Positions 36,454-46,191 of a stretch of 64,000 nucleotides of DNA are shown piece by piece (position 1 is the first letter of the stretch; each line of letters begins with the position of its first letter). The notes below the pieces were generated by a model, which had not been told where the DNA came from, did not search any database, and saw only the letters and a list, made by a program, of their open reading frames with translations. The translations under genes and the position numbers were made by a program. The stretch is from Marinobacter zhanjiangensis (GTDB lineage: Bacteria > Pseudomonadota > Gammaproteobacteria > Pseudomonadales > Oleiphilaceae), in contig NZ_BMXV01000006.1 in NCBI RefSeq assembly GCF_014651935.1, positions 1 through 64,000 of the forward strand, in the 5' to 3' direction.

Positions 36454-37308
36454 CTATCGGTTCGAGGACTCTTCCATAAACCGAAGCAGGGCGTCCTGAT
36501 ACTCTGGCAACATGAAGCTGCCGGCGTGGGGCATGTCGGTCCTGAGGAAGCGCTTGGGCTCCTCAGCGGCCTCGTAGAGGGCCAGGCCATGGTGGATCGG
36601 GATGATGCCGTCACGGACACTGTGTATGACCATGACGGGTACCGGGCTTATCTGGTCGATAATCTCCACGCCTTCGTACTGGTCGGTAACCGTCCAGCTC
36701 AGTGGTATCTGGAACGGCCATGTCAGCCAGAAACCATCCAGCTTTTCCCGGGCGATGGCGCGATAGCCGGAAAAGGTGCTGTCGGCGATAACGCCGGACA
36801 GTGGTGGTTGTTCGCCGCCGGGCACCCATTCACTCGCCAGGGTGATGGCCAGTGCACCTCCGAGGCTCTGGCCCAGCAGATACAGCGGAAGTTCCCCGGT
36901 AGCCTTCTCCCGGCCCAGCCAGCGGAGACCCGTCTCGGCATCGTGCAGGGCACCTTCCAGGTCCGGGGAGCCGGTGGACTGCCCGTATCCGCGGTAGTCA
37001 ATCAGCAGCACATTGTAGCCGGCCTCCGGCAGCCAGGCGACGTTCAGGATATGGCTGCTGATATTCTGTGCGTTACCGTGAAGAAAATAGACATGACCAA
37101 GGGCGTCTCCCTTTGCCGGTAGCCACCAGGCGTGGAGGGTCTCGCCATCGGGCGTATCGATCCAGAGTTCATCATGATCCAGTTCCAGGCGGTCCGGTGT
37201 GACGTAGACCTGCCGGTCGGGGAAGAAGAACAGACTGGTGCAGCCACTGAGCAGCCCCAGCCCGAACAGTGTGATGATCAGAAGTAGGCGCGGAATCCGA
37301 GCTGCCAT
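36454..37308 (-). CDS. Lipoprotein alpha/beta hydrolase
   Basis: This 284-residue predicted serine hydrolase is tethered as a lipoprotein. The N-terminal signal ends in the lipobox LLSGC (C23). The fold shows the oxyanion segment FLHGNAQN (75-82), the nucleophile elbow GQSLGG with S148, acid D233 in VRDGIIP and base H261 in MPHAG, so the triad looks complete. It resembles the YfhR/BEM46 group of membrane-linked hydrolases, whose substrates are not established. Its start lies 31 nt inside the end of the DUF4105 gene, so the two are probably coupled. Confidence 0.85.
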   Translation of the reverse strand: MAARIPRLLLIITLFGLGLLSGCTSLFFFPDRQVYVTPDRLELDHDELWIDTPDGETLHAWWLPAKGDALGHVYFLHGNAQNISSHILNVAWLPEAGYNVLLIDYRGYGQSTGSPDLEGALHDAETGLRWLGREKATGELPLYLLGQSLGGALAITLASEWVPGGEQPPLSGVIADSTFSGYRAIAREKLDGFWLTWPFQIPLSWTVTDQYEGVEIIDQISPVPVMVIHSVRDGIIPIHHGLALYEAAEEPKRFLRTDMPHAGSFMLPEYQDALLRFMEESSNR

Positions 37309-39161
37309 AGGGTTTCATACCGGTCGTAGTGATGTTTCCGCTCCAGCGAGGCTTTTACGCTGTAGTCGCGCCCCAGGTGCCAGGAGCCTTCCAGGTATAG
37401 CCGATCTTCTCGGTGCTGGTCGCTTACAATCCAGGCCTTGCTGCGCACCCCGGTCATCAGGCTGATCTGGTCGCCCTGGTGTAACAGCGACAGGTCAACC
37501 CCGGGGGCAATATCGTAACCCCGGCGCATGTGCTTGCTGATCTCCAGGTCGCCGGTGACTATGGCCAGAGCCCTGAGTCCGCTGCCAAGGCGCCAGGTGC
37601 CCCCGGCACCCCCTTCCAGGTAGGGGGTGAAGATCCGGTCGCCGTCGGGCATTTCCGAGCGCCGGCCGCCGAAACTCACCTGCCATGAGAGCGGTGTGAA
37701 AAACGCATCACGGGGCGTCAGGGAGCGAATACCGACGCCCACCAGCCGTTCCACCTGCACTTCCTGGTGATCGCTGTAGAGCCTTGTGTCCAGGCGCAGA
37801 AACTGCAGCTGGGCGCCGGGGCGGTAGCCAGCTGGCGGGTCCAGAAGATCGTGGTACGCGGGGCGCAATGACAGTTCGGTGTAGTGCCGGGCGCCCGTAT
37901 AGCCGGCACCAACCCCGACCCGCATGGTGTCGTGGCCCTGATCATCCCGTACCTCGGGACGCTCCGGCGGGCCTATGCTGGGCTGATCATCCAGCTGGCT
38001 GCGGGCGACCAGCAGGTTGTGGGACAGGGGGGCGGCGAAATCCCTGGGCCAGTCTTCTGCCTGGGTCTGGTGGCGGACATAATCGTAGGTGGCGTCGAGT
38101 ACGTTTGCCTTCGAGGATTCAGACAGCGACTGCACCTCGGCATCGTCCACCTGAACGTAACCGTTGGCGATGGCCGCGGACAGCTGGCGCTCGTGGCTGT
38201 CGAGGCTTTCCAGGGCATGCTCCACCTTGGTGGCAGAGGAAGGGCGATAGGTGACGTCTGCCACCAGGTTACGGTCCACGATCCAACGTATGGTGTCTGA
38301 CGGGATGGCATGGGTGCTGACCTCGTCGAGCAGTTGGGTGCCGGGGCGGGCGACGTCGATCAGGGCCAGCAGGCGGTAGGCGCAGTTTTCGTCAAAGAAG
38401 TAGTAGTCGAAATTGCGGTTCCGTATCTCCCAGGTATGCGCCAGCATCTGGTCGACTTCGTCCTGGGTCAGGTTCAGCTCGTATTCCCACAGATCCCGGT
38501 TTTCAATGTCGGAATACACCTTCACCATTTCGTAGTAGGGCCGGACGGAGGTAATCCCGGGATAGCCGCCAACAATGCCCCGGTAAGCAAACAGGATCTC
38601 ACTGTCGTGCTCCGCCGCATCCGCGGCATAGGAAATGGTGTTGGCCAGAAGCAGGTTGGTTTCGCCGTCTTCCTTTGGTGGATCCAGTCGCAGGAAGGTA
38701 TGCCCGAACATGGACGATGGACTGTTCAGGTAGGAGGCGGCGAACACCATGGTGACGGCCCGGGTGTTGAGATCTCCTTTCCAGTCATTGAAATCGGTGC
38801 AGTTGACCGCCGGTTGCGGTAACTCCAGATGCGAGCGTATCCAGGCATCACGGGCCGGGAACTGGCACCGGGCATGGTCGTTGGGGTCACCGGTTACCGG
38901 TGCAGTGATGGCATCGATGGTGGCCTGCAGTTCAGCGCGGGGGTCGCTGTCGCCGTCTTCGGCGAGGAAAAAACTGGCGTCGTCCGCCTGACTGGTGTGC
39001 CCGGAACCGAGGGTGTCCGGATGGTAATGGCCCAGAGTGAGCCAGGCATCGGAAGCGGCGAGTTCTGCCAGTTTATCCGGTGTAGGGGTGGATGCGATAG
39101 TGCCTGTGGCGGCGGTCAACAGCAGCCCGAAGGTCAGGCCTGGTAGGGTCCGTGGTGGCAT
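37278..39161 (-). CDS. DUF4105 (Lnb N-terminal-like) protein with probable outer-membrane beta-barrel
   Basis: The 627-residue protein starts with a signal peptide (about 1-24, cleavage after TIAS). The DUF4105 domain (about 100-300) shows SPSSMFGHTFLRLD (147-160) with H154 and FFDENCAYRLL with C260, a plausible Cys/His pair. The family is named after Lnb, a lipoprotein N-acyltransferase of Bacteroidota; that activity is not implied here. The C-terminal 200 residues alternate polar and hydrophobic residues with aromatic girdles and end in FRAYF, the terminal-Phe signature of outer-membrane barrels. The downstream hydrolase gene overlaps it. Confidence 0.75.
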   Translation of the reverse strand: MPPRTLPGLTFGLLLTAATGTIASTPTPDKLAELAASDAWLTLGHYHPDTLGSGHTSQADDASFFLAEDGDSDPRAELQATIDAITAPVTGDPNDHARCQFPARDAWIRSHLELPQPAVNCTDFNDWKGDLNTRAVTMVFAASYLNSPSSMFGHTFLRLDPPKEDGETNLLLANTISYAADAAEHDSEILFAYRGIVGGYPGITSVRPYYEMVKVYSDIENRDLWEYELNLTQDEVDQMLAHTWEIRNRNFDYYFFDENCAYRLLALIDVARPGTQLLDEVSTHAIPSDTIRWIVDRNLVADVTYRPSSATKVEHALESLDSHERQLSAAIANGYVQVDDAEVQSLSESSKANVLDATYDYVRHQTQAEDWPRDFAAPLSHNLLVARSQLDDQPSIGPPERPEVRDDQGHDTMRVGVGAGYTGARHYTELSLRPAYHDLLDPPAGYRPGAQLQFLRLDTRLYSDHQEVQVERLVGVGIRSLTPRDAFFTPLSWQVSFGGRRSEMPDGDRIFTPYLEGGAGGTWRLGSGLRALAIVTGDLEISKHMRRGYDIAPGVDLSLLHQGDQISLMTGVRSKAWIVSDQHREDRLYLEGSWHLGRDYSVKASLERKHHYDRYETLWQLGFRAYF

Positions 39162-39222
39162 GGAAAGTCAGGTCTTGTGGCTGAAAGGCTGCAGTGCAGG
39201 CGGTGGATTCGGAATACTGATG

Positions 39223-39242
39223 ACCCGCCCGGGAGGCGGGCC
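39223..39242. terminator. GC hairpin downstream of the DUF3015 gene
   Basis: GACCCGCC and GGCGGGCC form an 8-bp stem between the DUF3015 and DUF4105 genes. No T run follows on either strand, so terminator function is uncertain. Confidence 0.35.
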
Positions 39243-39261
39243 ATCGGAGCGCATCAGCGGA

Positions 39262-39723
39262 TTACGCGACGTACTTGCTCAGGCGCTCGTTTTTCTCGAG
39301 CAGTGTCACAATGGCGTCTACGGCCTGGTCCGAGGTGGTGTCGGCGTTCGGGAAGACAGACGCGAAGTTGTCCTGCAGCAGTCGGCTGAACTCGCCACGG
39401 TCGGCTTCGTCAACACCCAGCAGGACGGCCAGCGTCTCAAGGTTCTCGCCGGAACCGCGGGACATGTCGCGGGCCACCTTGTCGATGTTGCTGTCCATGT
39501 ACATGGCCATGGACTGGACGGACTCATTGGTCTGGCAGCCCAGCGTGCCGGTGGTCATGCCGAAGGTCTGGTTACCGAAAATGCCATTGGTGGTGGCTGC
39601 CAGCACGTGGGGGGCAATGCCGGACTGTCCTTTCCAGACCATGGCACCGACGCCACATCCTGGCTGTGCGAAAGCCATGCTGGATGCGCCGAGAAGAATG
39701 GCACCTGCAATCAGTTTTTTCAT
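39262..39723 (-). CDS. Small secreted DUF3015-family protein
   Basis: This 153-residue protein has a clear signal peptide (MKKLIAGAILLGASSMAFAQ). The mature part contains PGCGVGAMVWKGQSG and a later GTLGCQTNE cysteine, typical of DUF3015 proteins, whose function is unknown. ATG 39723 is chosen for its Shine-Dalgarno (AAGGAGC) and signal peptide. A longer in-frame start at 39846 would bury the signal. It has its own promoter at 39826-39853. Confidence 0.85.
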   Translation of the reverse strand: MKKLIAGAILLGASSMAFAQPGCGVGAMVWKGQSGIAPHVLAATTNGIFGNQTFGMTTGTLGCQTNESVQSMAMYMDSNIDKVARDMSRGSGENLETLAVLLGVDEADRGEFSRLLQDNFASVFPNADTTSDQAVDAIVTLLEKNERLSKYVA

Positions 39724-39825
39724 GTTTTGCTCCTTGATTATCATTTTGCGTCGCTCATAACCGAATGGGCTCCCCTGGAGCCTGCATTCGTACGGTGCAG
39801 TCCGAAACCCTGACCGTTCCCGATC

Positions 39826-39853
39826 AGTATAGTCCAGACTGTTCAAACGCCAA
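39826..39853 (-). promoter_or_regulatory. Candidate promoter of the DUF3015 gene
   Basis: On the - strand, TTGGCG (39853-39848), a 16-nt spacer and TATACT (39831-39826) lie about 100 nt before the ATG. Confidence 0.5.
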
Positions 39854-39893
39854 GCTTGTTCATTGATATTTCGGCAGAAATCACGACCGTTTC

Positions 39894-40595
39894 TCAGCCG
39901 CCGAGATAGGCTGCCTGTACGTCAGGGTTGGCGAGCAGGTTGCTACCTGTGTCATGAAGTCTTATGCGTCCTGTCTCCAGAACATAACCGCGGTCGGCGA
40001 GCTGCAGTGCCTGATTGGCGTTCTGCTCAACCAGGAACACGGTGATTCCCTCTTCCCGCAATTGGCCGATGATCTCAAAGATCTGTTTGATTACCAGCGG
40101 GGCCAGACCCAGGGACGGTTCATCCAGGATCATCATTCGCGGCCTGCTCATCAGGGCCCGGCCGATGGCCAGCATCTGCTGTTCGCCACCGGACATGGTG
40201 CCGGCCCGTTGATGCTCCCGCTCCTTCAGGCGCGGGAACAGCTCGTAGACGTGCTCGATACCTTTCTGGTTATCCGTGCGTGAATTGAAGAAGCCCCCCA
40301 TGAAGAGATTTTCTTCCACCGTCAGGCCGGAGAAGACGCGCCGGCCCTCGGGCACAATGGAAATGCCGGAGCGCATGATGTCGGCCGTGGGCAGGCGGGT
40401 GATATCCCGGCCCTCAAGCAGGACCCGACCGGAAGTCGCCTGGGGGTTGCCGCATACGGTCATCAGCAGTGTTGTCTTGCCGGCGCCATTGGCGCCAATC
40501 AGTGAGACGATCTCACCCTGTTTTACTTCGAGGGAGACGCCGTGTAGTGCCTCGATCTTGCCGTAGTGGGTATGAACATCTTCCAGTAACAGCAT
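39894..40595 (-). CDS. livF: Branched-chain amino-acid ABC transporter ATP-binding protein LivF
   Basis: LivF is one of two ATPases driving a HAAT-family (branched-chain amino acid) importer at the inner membrane. The 233-residue product has Walker A GANGAGKTT (34-42), signature MSGGEQQM and Walker B RMMILDEPSLG. It is the last gene of the livKHMGF operon, 3 nt after livG. Confidence 0.93.
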   Translation of the reverse strand: MLLLEDVHTHYGKIEALHGVSLEVKQGEIVSLIGANGAGKTTLLMTVCGNPQATSGRVLLEGRDITRLPTADIMRSGISIVPEGRRVFSGLTVEENLFMGGFFNSRTDNQKGIEHVYELFPRLKEREHQRAGTMSGGEQQMLAIGRALMSRPRMMILDEPSLGLAPLVIKQIFEIIGQLREEGITVFLVEQNANQALQLADRGYVLETGRIRLHDTGSNLLANPDVQAAYLGG

Positions 40596-40598
40596 GGG

Positions 40599-41354
40599 TC
40601 AGGCTTCCCCCAGGTAAGCTTTGATAACGTCGTCGTTGTTGCGGATCTCGTCCGGCGTTCCTTGGGCCAGCGGACGGCCCTGGCTGATCACGTTGATGCG
40701 GTCGGAAATGCCCATGACCAGGCTCATGTCATGCTCGATCAGTAGCACGGAGACGTTGTAGTCTTCCTTGAGGCTGATGATCAGTTGGTCCAGCTCCCGG
40801 GTTTCCGCCGGGTTGAGGCCGGCGGCCGGCTCGTCCAGCATCAACAGGCGGGGCTCGGTGACCATGCAGCGGGCAATCTCCAGGCGCCGCTGCTGACCAT
40901 AGGCCAGGTTGCCTGCCTCAAGGTTCGACTGCTGCATCAGTCCCACCCGCTCCAGCCAGTAAGCGGCGCGGTCCAGGGCTTTCTGTTCCCGGGCCCGGTA
41001 ATCGGGGGTGGCAACCAGCCCCGACAGCAGGTTGGTGTTGAGATGCCGATGCTGGGCTACCATCAGGTTTTCCACCACCGTCATGCGGCCAAAAAGCCGC
41101 ACGTGCTGGAAGGTGCGCACCAGACCCAACCTGGAGATCTTGTAGTCGGGTTTGTTCTGGATTTCCCGGCCCTCGAACAGGATTTTGCCGCCGGTTGGTC
41201 TGTAGAACCCGCTCATGCAATTGAAAACCGTGGTCTTGCCAGCGCCATTGGGGCCGATGATCGACACGATCTCATGTTCCTGTACGTCCAGCGATACCTG
41301 GTCCACTGCCAGTAGGCCGCCAAACCGCATCGACAGGTTCTGTACTTCCAACAT
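40599..41354 (-). CDS. livG: Branched-chain amino-acid ABC transporter ATP-binding protein LivG
   Basis: LivG is the second ATPase of the importer. The 251-residue product has Walker A GPNGAGKTT (34-42), signature LAYGQQRRLE, Walker B RLLMLDEPAAGLNP and the C-terminal extension typical of LivG. It is packed 3 nt after livM. Confidence 0.93.
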   Translation of the reverse strand: MLEVQNLSMRFGGLLAVDQVSLDVQEHEIVSIIGPNGAGKTTVFNCMSGFYRPTGGKILFEGREIQNKPDYKISRLGLVRTFQHVRLFGRMTVVENLMVAQHRHLNTNLLSGLVATPDYRAREQKALDRAAYWLERVGLMQQSNLEAGNLAYGQQRRLEIARCMVTEPRLLMLDEPAAGLNPAETRELDQLIISLKEDYNVSVLLIEHDMSLVMGISDRINVISQGRPLAQGTPDEIRNNDDVIKAYLGEA

Positions 41355-41357
41355 GAA

Positions 41358-42632
41358 TCAGGTCTCCGCCTTCAGTTTGATTTGCCGACGTCGCATGGGC
41401 AGCAGGCCCTGGGGCCGCCACACCATCATCAGCACCATGGCGGCGCCGAAGATCAGCATGCGGTATTCGGCAAATTCCCGTGCCAGTTCCGGCAGTATCG
41501 TGACCGCTATGGCGGCCAGGATGACTCCCATCTGTGAACCCATGCCACCCAGAACCACAATCGCCAGAATGATGGCCGACTCCAGGAAGACAAACGATTC
41601 CGGGCTGATAAAGCCCTGCTTGGAGGCAAACACGGTGCCGGCAAAACCGGCAAAGAAGGCACCAATAGTGAAAGCCGACAGCTTGACCCCGGTTCGGCTG
41701 AGGCCCAGTGAGCGGGCAGCGATCTCGTCTTCCCGCAGGGCTTCCCAGGAGCGGCCCACCGGCATGCGCATCAGCCGGCGAATGGCGAATGCGGTGATGA
41801 TGGCCAGTACCAGTGCGATCAGGTACAGGAAGATAACCTTGTGCTCGCCGGCATAGGCGATGCCAAAGGTTTCGTGGAAAGAAGTGTTGCCTTCCTCTTT
41901 TACGCGGCGGCCGAATTCCATGCCGAACAGGGTCGGGTCGGGAATCCCGCCAATGCCGTTGGGCCCGCCGGTGACGCTGGTCCAGTTGTTCAGCAGGATG
42001 CGGATAATTTCGCCGAAGCCCAGGGTGACAATGGCCAGGTAGTCACCCCGCAGTCGCAGCACCGGGAACCCCAGTACCAGGCCGAACAGGGCGGCCATAA
42101 GGCCGCCAATGGGCAGGGCCATCCAGAAGGAAATGCCCCAGTAATTGGAGAGCAGGGCAAAGGTGTAGGCACCAACCGCGTAGAAGGCGACGTACCCCAG
42201 GTCCAGCAGGCCTGCCAGGCCCACCACCACGTTCAGCCCGAGGGCCAGCATGATGTAGATCAGCACCAGGGTGGCCAGATCCACCGAGCCCCGGGAGACA
42301 AAGAAGGGCCAGAACAATGCAATGGCAATCAGGACGCCCAGGCCGATGTTCTCCAGACGGACCCGTTTTTCCTGGGGCATGGGCTCTCGGTCTGCCATCG
42401 GGTTGAGTTCCGCCAGACCTCCGAGGCCACCCATGATCCGGTCACGGAACAATTGGAACAGGAACACGATAAACGCTGCCACGGCTACGGCTATCCAGGT
42501 AAAGGCGCTGGCCCCGTTAACCGTGATCTGTGTGCCCTCGGCAACAAGCTTGAAGCCAAGAATCGGCCACGCGATGATAAGCGTGATCACAGCACAAAAG
42601 AAGGCGTGTCGGAAATTGTGGGCGACCATCAA
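41358..42632 (-). CDS. livM: Branched-chain amino-acid ABC transporter permease LivM
   Basis: LivM is one of two membrane subunits. The 424-residue product has roughly ten hydrophobic segments and the permease signature [20 protein letters not shown]. An N-terminal region of about 110 residues with two helices precedes the core, as in E. coli LivM. Its start overlaps the livH stop by four bases. Confidence 0.92.
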   Translation of the reverse strand: MMVAHNFRHAFFCAVITLIIAWPILGFKLVAEGTQITVNGASAFTWIAVAVAAFIVFLFQLFRDRIMGGLGGLAELNPMADREPMPQEKRVRLENIGLGVLIAIALFWPFFVSRGSVDLATLVLIYIMLALGLNVVVGLAGLLDLGYVAFYAVGAYTFALLSNYWGISFWMALPIGGLMAALFGLVLGFPVLRLRGDYLAIVTLGFGEIIRILLNNWTSVTGGPNGIGGIPDPTLFGMEFGRRVKEEGNTSFHETFGIAYAGEHKVIFLYLIALVLAIITAFAIRRLMRMPVGRSWEALREDEIAARSLGLSRTGVKLSAFTIGAFFAGFAGTVFASKQGFISPESFVFLESAIILAIVVLGGMGSQMGVILAAIAVTILPELAREFAEYRMLIFGAAMVLMMVWRPQGLLPMRRRQIKLKAET

Positions 42633-43552
42633 ATCTTCTCCACTTCCGGTTTGCCCAGCAGCCCGGTGGGCTTGAACAGCAGGATCAGGATCAGCAGGCT
42701 GAAGGAAATCACGTCCTTGTACTCACCGCTGAGATAGCCAGAGGTCATGGCTTCCGCGATGCCCAGAATCAGTCCCCCCAACATGGCGCCCGGAATACTG
42801 CCAATGCCGCCGAGAACCGCTGCGGTAAAGGCTTTCAGGCCAGCGATGAAGCCGAACAGAGGGTCCACCGAGCCGTAGTACATGCCCAGCAGCAGGCCGG
42901 CGACAGCGGCCAGGGCGGCGCCAATCACAAAGGTGGCCGAGATGATGCGGTTGGTATCAATGCCCAGCAGGTTGGCCATGCCCAGGTCCTGGGATACGGC
43001 CCGGCAGGCGCGGCCGATGCGTGAGCGGGAGATAAACAGGGAGAGAGCGGTCATGCAAACGAAGGTGGTGACAAAGATGGTGATCTGTATCCAGGAAACG
43101 GACATCTGGAAGCTATCTTCTCCACCGAACCGGAAGCCACCTTCGATCAGGGCCGGAAAGCCGATGTTGCGGGAGCCCTGGGCCAGGTGTACGTAGTTCT
43201 GCAGGAAGATGGACATGCCGATTGCGGAAATCAGCGGAATCAGCCGATGCCGGCCCCGCACGGGGCGGTAGGCCACCCGTTCCACCGCCCAGCCCGTGGA
43301 GCTGGATACAATCACGGCGCAGATAAGCGCAATAAGGAGCACCAGCGGCACCCAGGCAATGCCGAGCGTGGCCAGGCCGGTAATGGCGATCAGCGCGGTG
43401 TACGCGCCAATCATGTAAATCTCGCCATGGGCGAAGTTGATCATGCCGATGATGCCATAGACCATGGTGTAGCCAATGGCGATCAGGGCATAGGTGCTGC
43501 CGATGGTCAGCCCGTTGATCAGCTGCTGACAGAAATAAAGCAGGTCTTGCAT
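42629..43552 (-). CDS. livH: Branched-chain amino-acid ABC transporter permease LivH
   Basis: LivH is the partner permease of LivM. The 307-residue hydrophobic product begins [20 protein letters not shown] and includes [16 protein letters not shown], a family hallmark, and the cytosolic loop [19 protein letters not shown]. It lies 83 nt after livK in the same operon. Confidence 0.93.
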   Translation of the reverse strand: MQDLLYFCQQLINGLTIGSTYALIAIGYTMVYGIIGMINFAHGEIYMIGAYTALIAITGLATLGIAWVPLVLLIALICAVIVSSSTGWAVERVAYRPVRGRHRLIPLISAIGMSIFLQNYVHLAQGSRNIGFPALIEGGFRFGGEDSFQMSVSWIQITIFVTTFVCMTALSLFISRSRIGRACRAVSQDLGMANLLGIDTNRIISATFVIGAALAAVAGLLLGMYYGSVDPLFGFIAGLKAFTAAVLGGIGSIPGAMLGGLILGIAEAMTSGYLSGEYKDVISFSLLILILLFKPTGLLGKPEVEKI

Positions 43553-43635
43553 GGAAGGAACTCTCCGCCAACCTGACCGCAGGTGTCCGTCCCCCGGGCC
43601 TGGTCGGCCCGGGGTGCGCCACTTCGGGTTAGGGA

Positions 43636-44751
43636 TTACTGGTTGACGGGCGTCTTGCTGCCGTCAGCGTGCCATTCGTAAACCACAAACTCGAAGGATT
43701 CCATGTCACCCTTGTCGTCGTATCTGACGGTACCGATGGGCGTCTCGAAGGATCCTTCGCGCAGGGCGTCGGCTACCTCGAAGGGATCTGTGGAGCCGGC
43801 CTGCTCTATGCCCTCGGCGATCAGCTGCACGGCGGTATAGGAGGTCAGCACGAACGGCCCCGAGGGGTCCTCACCTGCCTCTTCGAACGCCTGTACCAGT
43901 TCCTGGTTTTCTTCCTTCTCGTCAAAGCTGGGCGGCAGGGTCACCAAAAGGCCTTCAGCGGCATCGCCGGCGATGGTGTTGATGTCCTTGTTGCCGACGC
44001 CTTCAGGGCCCATGAAGGTGGCGTCCAGCTCCGCCTGTTGTGCCTGGCGCAGGATCAGCCCGAGTTCCGGGTGGTAGCCGCCGTAATAGACATAGTCGAC
44101 ATCGGCCTGCCTGAGTTTGGTGACCAGGGAGGAAAAGTCCTTGGCACCGGCGGTAATGCCTTCGAACATCACCACGTTGACGCCGGCCTCTTCAAGGGTA
44201 TCGCGAACCTCGGTGGCGATGCCTTCCCCGTACTGTTGTTTGTCGTGAACCACGGCCACCCGCTTCGGGTCGAGGGAAATCAGGTGGTTGGCGGCGGCCG
44301 GGCCCTGCATGCTGTCCAGCCCGATGGTGCGGAATACCAGTTCGTAGCCGCGTTCGGTGATCGCCGGGCTGGTGGAGGCGGGGGTAATCATGAGTATGCC
44401 CTCGTCCTCATAAATGTCGGACGCCGGCTGGGTCGAACTCGAGCACAGGTGGCCGACAACAAAGCTGACCCCTTCATTGATCATGTTGTTGGCGACACTG
44501 ACGGCCTGTTTGGGGTCGCATACGTCGTCCATCTCGACGGCCTCAAGCATTTCGCCGTCGACACCACCATCGGCATTGATCTGCTTGATGGCCATGCGCG
44601 CGCCGGAAAATTGCATGTCGCCATACTGAGCGACGGGGCCTGTCACGGGGCCGGCAATGCCGATCTTGATTTCCGCCAGTACAGACGCGGGAAGAACGAT
44701 CGCGGCGGAGATGCCGGTCGCCAGGGCTAGTTTGGTGAAATTCCTGATCAT
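43636..44751 (-). CDS. livK: Branched-chain amino-acid periplasmic binding protein LivK
   Basis: This is the solute receptor of the importer. The 371-residue product has a signal peptide (about 1-26, ending VLAE) and a mature start EIKIGIAGPVTGPVAQYGD typical of Leu/Ile/Val-binding proteins, with HLCSSSTQPASD in the ligand cleft. Actual ligands could be leucine-type or other amino acids. It is first in the operon. Upstream on the - strand there is a TTGACA (near 44829) but no well-spaced -10. Confidence 0.92.
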   Translation of the reverse strand: MIRNFTKLALATGISAAIVLPASVLAEIKIGIAGPVTGPVAQYGDMQFSGARMAIKQINADGGVDGEMLEAVEMDDVCDPKQAVSVANNMINEGVSFVVGHLCSSSTQPASDIYEDEGILMITPASTSPAITERGYELVFRTIGLDSMQGPAAANHLISLDPKRVAVVHDKQQYGEGIATEVRDTLEEAGVNVVMFEGITAGAKDFSSLVTKLRQADVDYVYYGGYHPELGLILRQAQQAELDATFMGPEGVGNKDINTIAGDAAEGLLVTLPPSFDEKEENQELVQAFEEAGEDPSGPFVLTSYTAVQLIAEGIEQAGSTDPFEVADALREGSFETPIGTVRYDDKGDMESFEFVVYEWHADGSKTPVNQ

Positions 44752-45042
44752 GTGAAGCTCCTGCCAGTTGTGATTTTTTTCTTGGTTGACAACGGATTAA
44801 ACAAACACCACCTGATCTTCCCTGTCAAGGAAGTACGGGAACAGCCAGTCGGCCTGTTGCCGCCGCCGGTCACTGTTCACAGTTTCCTCTTTCGTCGCAT
44901 CCCCTGCATCGTCACGATTCCGGATTATGTGACATTCTGAATCGTTTTTCGATGACTTTGGGCGAATGTTCACAGGCAATGATCGGGTGATGGCCGATAT
45001 CACAGGGTCAAAGCAAAAGCCGCGCCATCATTTTCCTACCGG
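44752..45042. other. Intergenic region upstream of livK
   Basis: No gene is visible in these 291 bases. They contain a 7-bp inverted repeat, ACGATTC/GAATCGT (44914-44920 and 44939-44945), that could be an operator for the liv operon, and the end region of the TPR-protein gene. No strong promoter could be fixed. Confidence 0.5.
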
Positions 45043-45987
45043 TCAGGTGTCGTCCTGTTGCGGGTCGTTTTCCTGCGGATAGACCAGGTCACGGAACGCC
45101 TGGTGATCCTGTAGCCTGGCAAAGCTGGGGTCCACCGAGGCGTCGTCACGATAGGCATCGGAGATTTCCACCGCCGTGGAGAGGTTGGCCACCGCATCAT
45201 CCCAGCGGCCGATCTCGGCGTAAGCGCAGGCCAGCTGGTAGTGTGCGTGGCCGTTCTCGGGGTTCAGTTTCAGGGCCCGCTGGCACAGGCTGATGGCCCA
45301 CAGCGGTTCCTGCATTTCCAGCACCGCGTCGGCCTTGAAGCTGAGGGCCTCCACATCGTCCGGGCGAAGATCCAGAATGCGGTCGTAGGAAGCGATCTTG
45401 TTCTGTTGAGAGGTTTCCTGGCTGGCCTTCAGCCACAGGGAGTGCACCTCGTTGGTGCGCTCGATCTCCGCCTGGTTCTGGTGGATGATGTCGGATTTCT
45501 GTTGCAGCTGTTCCTCGATGGATTCGAGGCGGTTCTCGTACTCCACCACCAGTTCGTTTACCCGCTTCTCGGCCAGGCTGGTGAGCTGGTTGCGCATGTC
45601 GCGGATCGAGTTCCAGCCGATGACTACCAGAATGGAGGTTGCACCGGCGATCAGGTAGAAAAAGTAGGTCACGGTATCCGTGGCATAGGACATGGTCTTG
45701 TCGGCCACGGACAGTTCCTTGTCCACCACCTTCTCGATCAGCTCCGCGCGGGTGTTCTGCATCTCGGTCCGCAGGGCCTTGGTTTCCTCCAGCAGATAGA
45801 GCTCCACGAACGGTGTGTACATGGATTCCTCCAGCTCTGGTATTTCCTGCTCCACATCCTCTGCGGTCGCGCCACCCCGCTCCTCTCCGGTGGGCTGGGC
45901 CATGACAGTGGCCGGCAGGGTGAGCAGGACAGCCATCAGGCAGGACAGCAGGCGGGCGCGGAGAGGGAGAGACGGTGTCTGGTACAT
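45043..45987 (-). CDS. Membrane-anchored TPR-repeat protein
   Basis: This 314-residue protein has a signal-like N-terminus (about 1-30, ending VMAQ), an acidic region, one membrane helix (about 107-125, YFFYLIAGATSILVVIGW), a long heptad-like segment (about 128-180) and two or three C-terminal TPR units. The latter read ASYDRILDLRPDDVEALSFK and ISLCQRALKLNPENGHAHYQ. It is probably a scaffold in the cell envelope; its partner is unknown. ATG 45987 is chosen for the signal sequence; longer in-frame starts run into the divergent promoter region. Confidence 0.7.
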   Translation of the reverse strand: MYQTPSLPLRARLLSCLMAVLLTLPATVMAQPTGEERGGATAEDVEQEIPELEESMYTPFVELYLLEETKALRTEMQNTRAELIEKVVDKELSVADKTMSYATDTVTYFFYLIAGATSILVVIGWNSIRDMRNQLTSLAEKRVNELVVEYENRLESIEEQLQQKSDIIHQNQAEIERTNEVHSLWLKASQETSQQNKIASYDRILDLRPDDVEALSFKADAVLEMQEPLWAISLCQRALKLNPENGHAHYQLACAYAEIGRWDDAVANLSTAVEISDAYRDDASVDPSFARLQDHQAFRDLVYPQENDPQQDDT

Positions 45988-46128
45988 CGCAATTCCTGTG
46001 AATCGGGGTGGCAACGGGATGCGAACCATAGCATAACCTTTGTCAATGCTGCTCTGCGATGGCTTTACCGGACCATAGCAGAGCGCGGCCAGGGGCGCCG
46101 GGAAAAGCCCGTAAGGGGTAGGGCGTAC

Positions 46129-46157
46129 TTGCTTTTTATGGCGCAAAGACCTCTAAT
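46129..46157 (+). promoter_or_regulatory. Candidate promoter of the marR-type gene
   Basis: TTGCTT (46129-46134), a 17-nt spacer and TCTAAT (46152-46157) give a start near 46164. The leader to the ATG at 46192 is AT-rich (TAGTTAGTGGTATAAAC), a place where a MarR protein could bind its own promoter. Confidence 0.45.
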
Positions 46158-46191
46158 AGTTAGTGGTATAAACAAATGGTGTTGCCGAGAC

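Noticed and set aside
45241..46191. N-terminal extension of the MarR protein to about 498 residues
   Set aside because: The extension is antisense to the TPR gene and low in complexity. The ATG at 46192 gives the normal MarR length.
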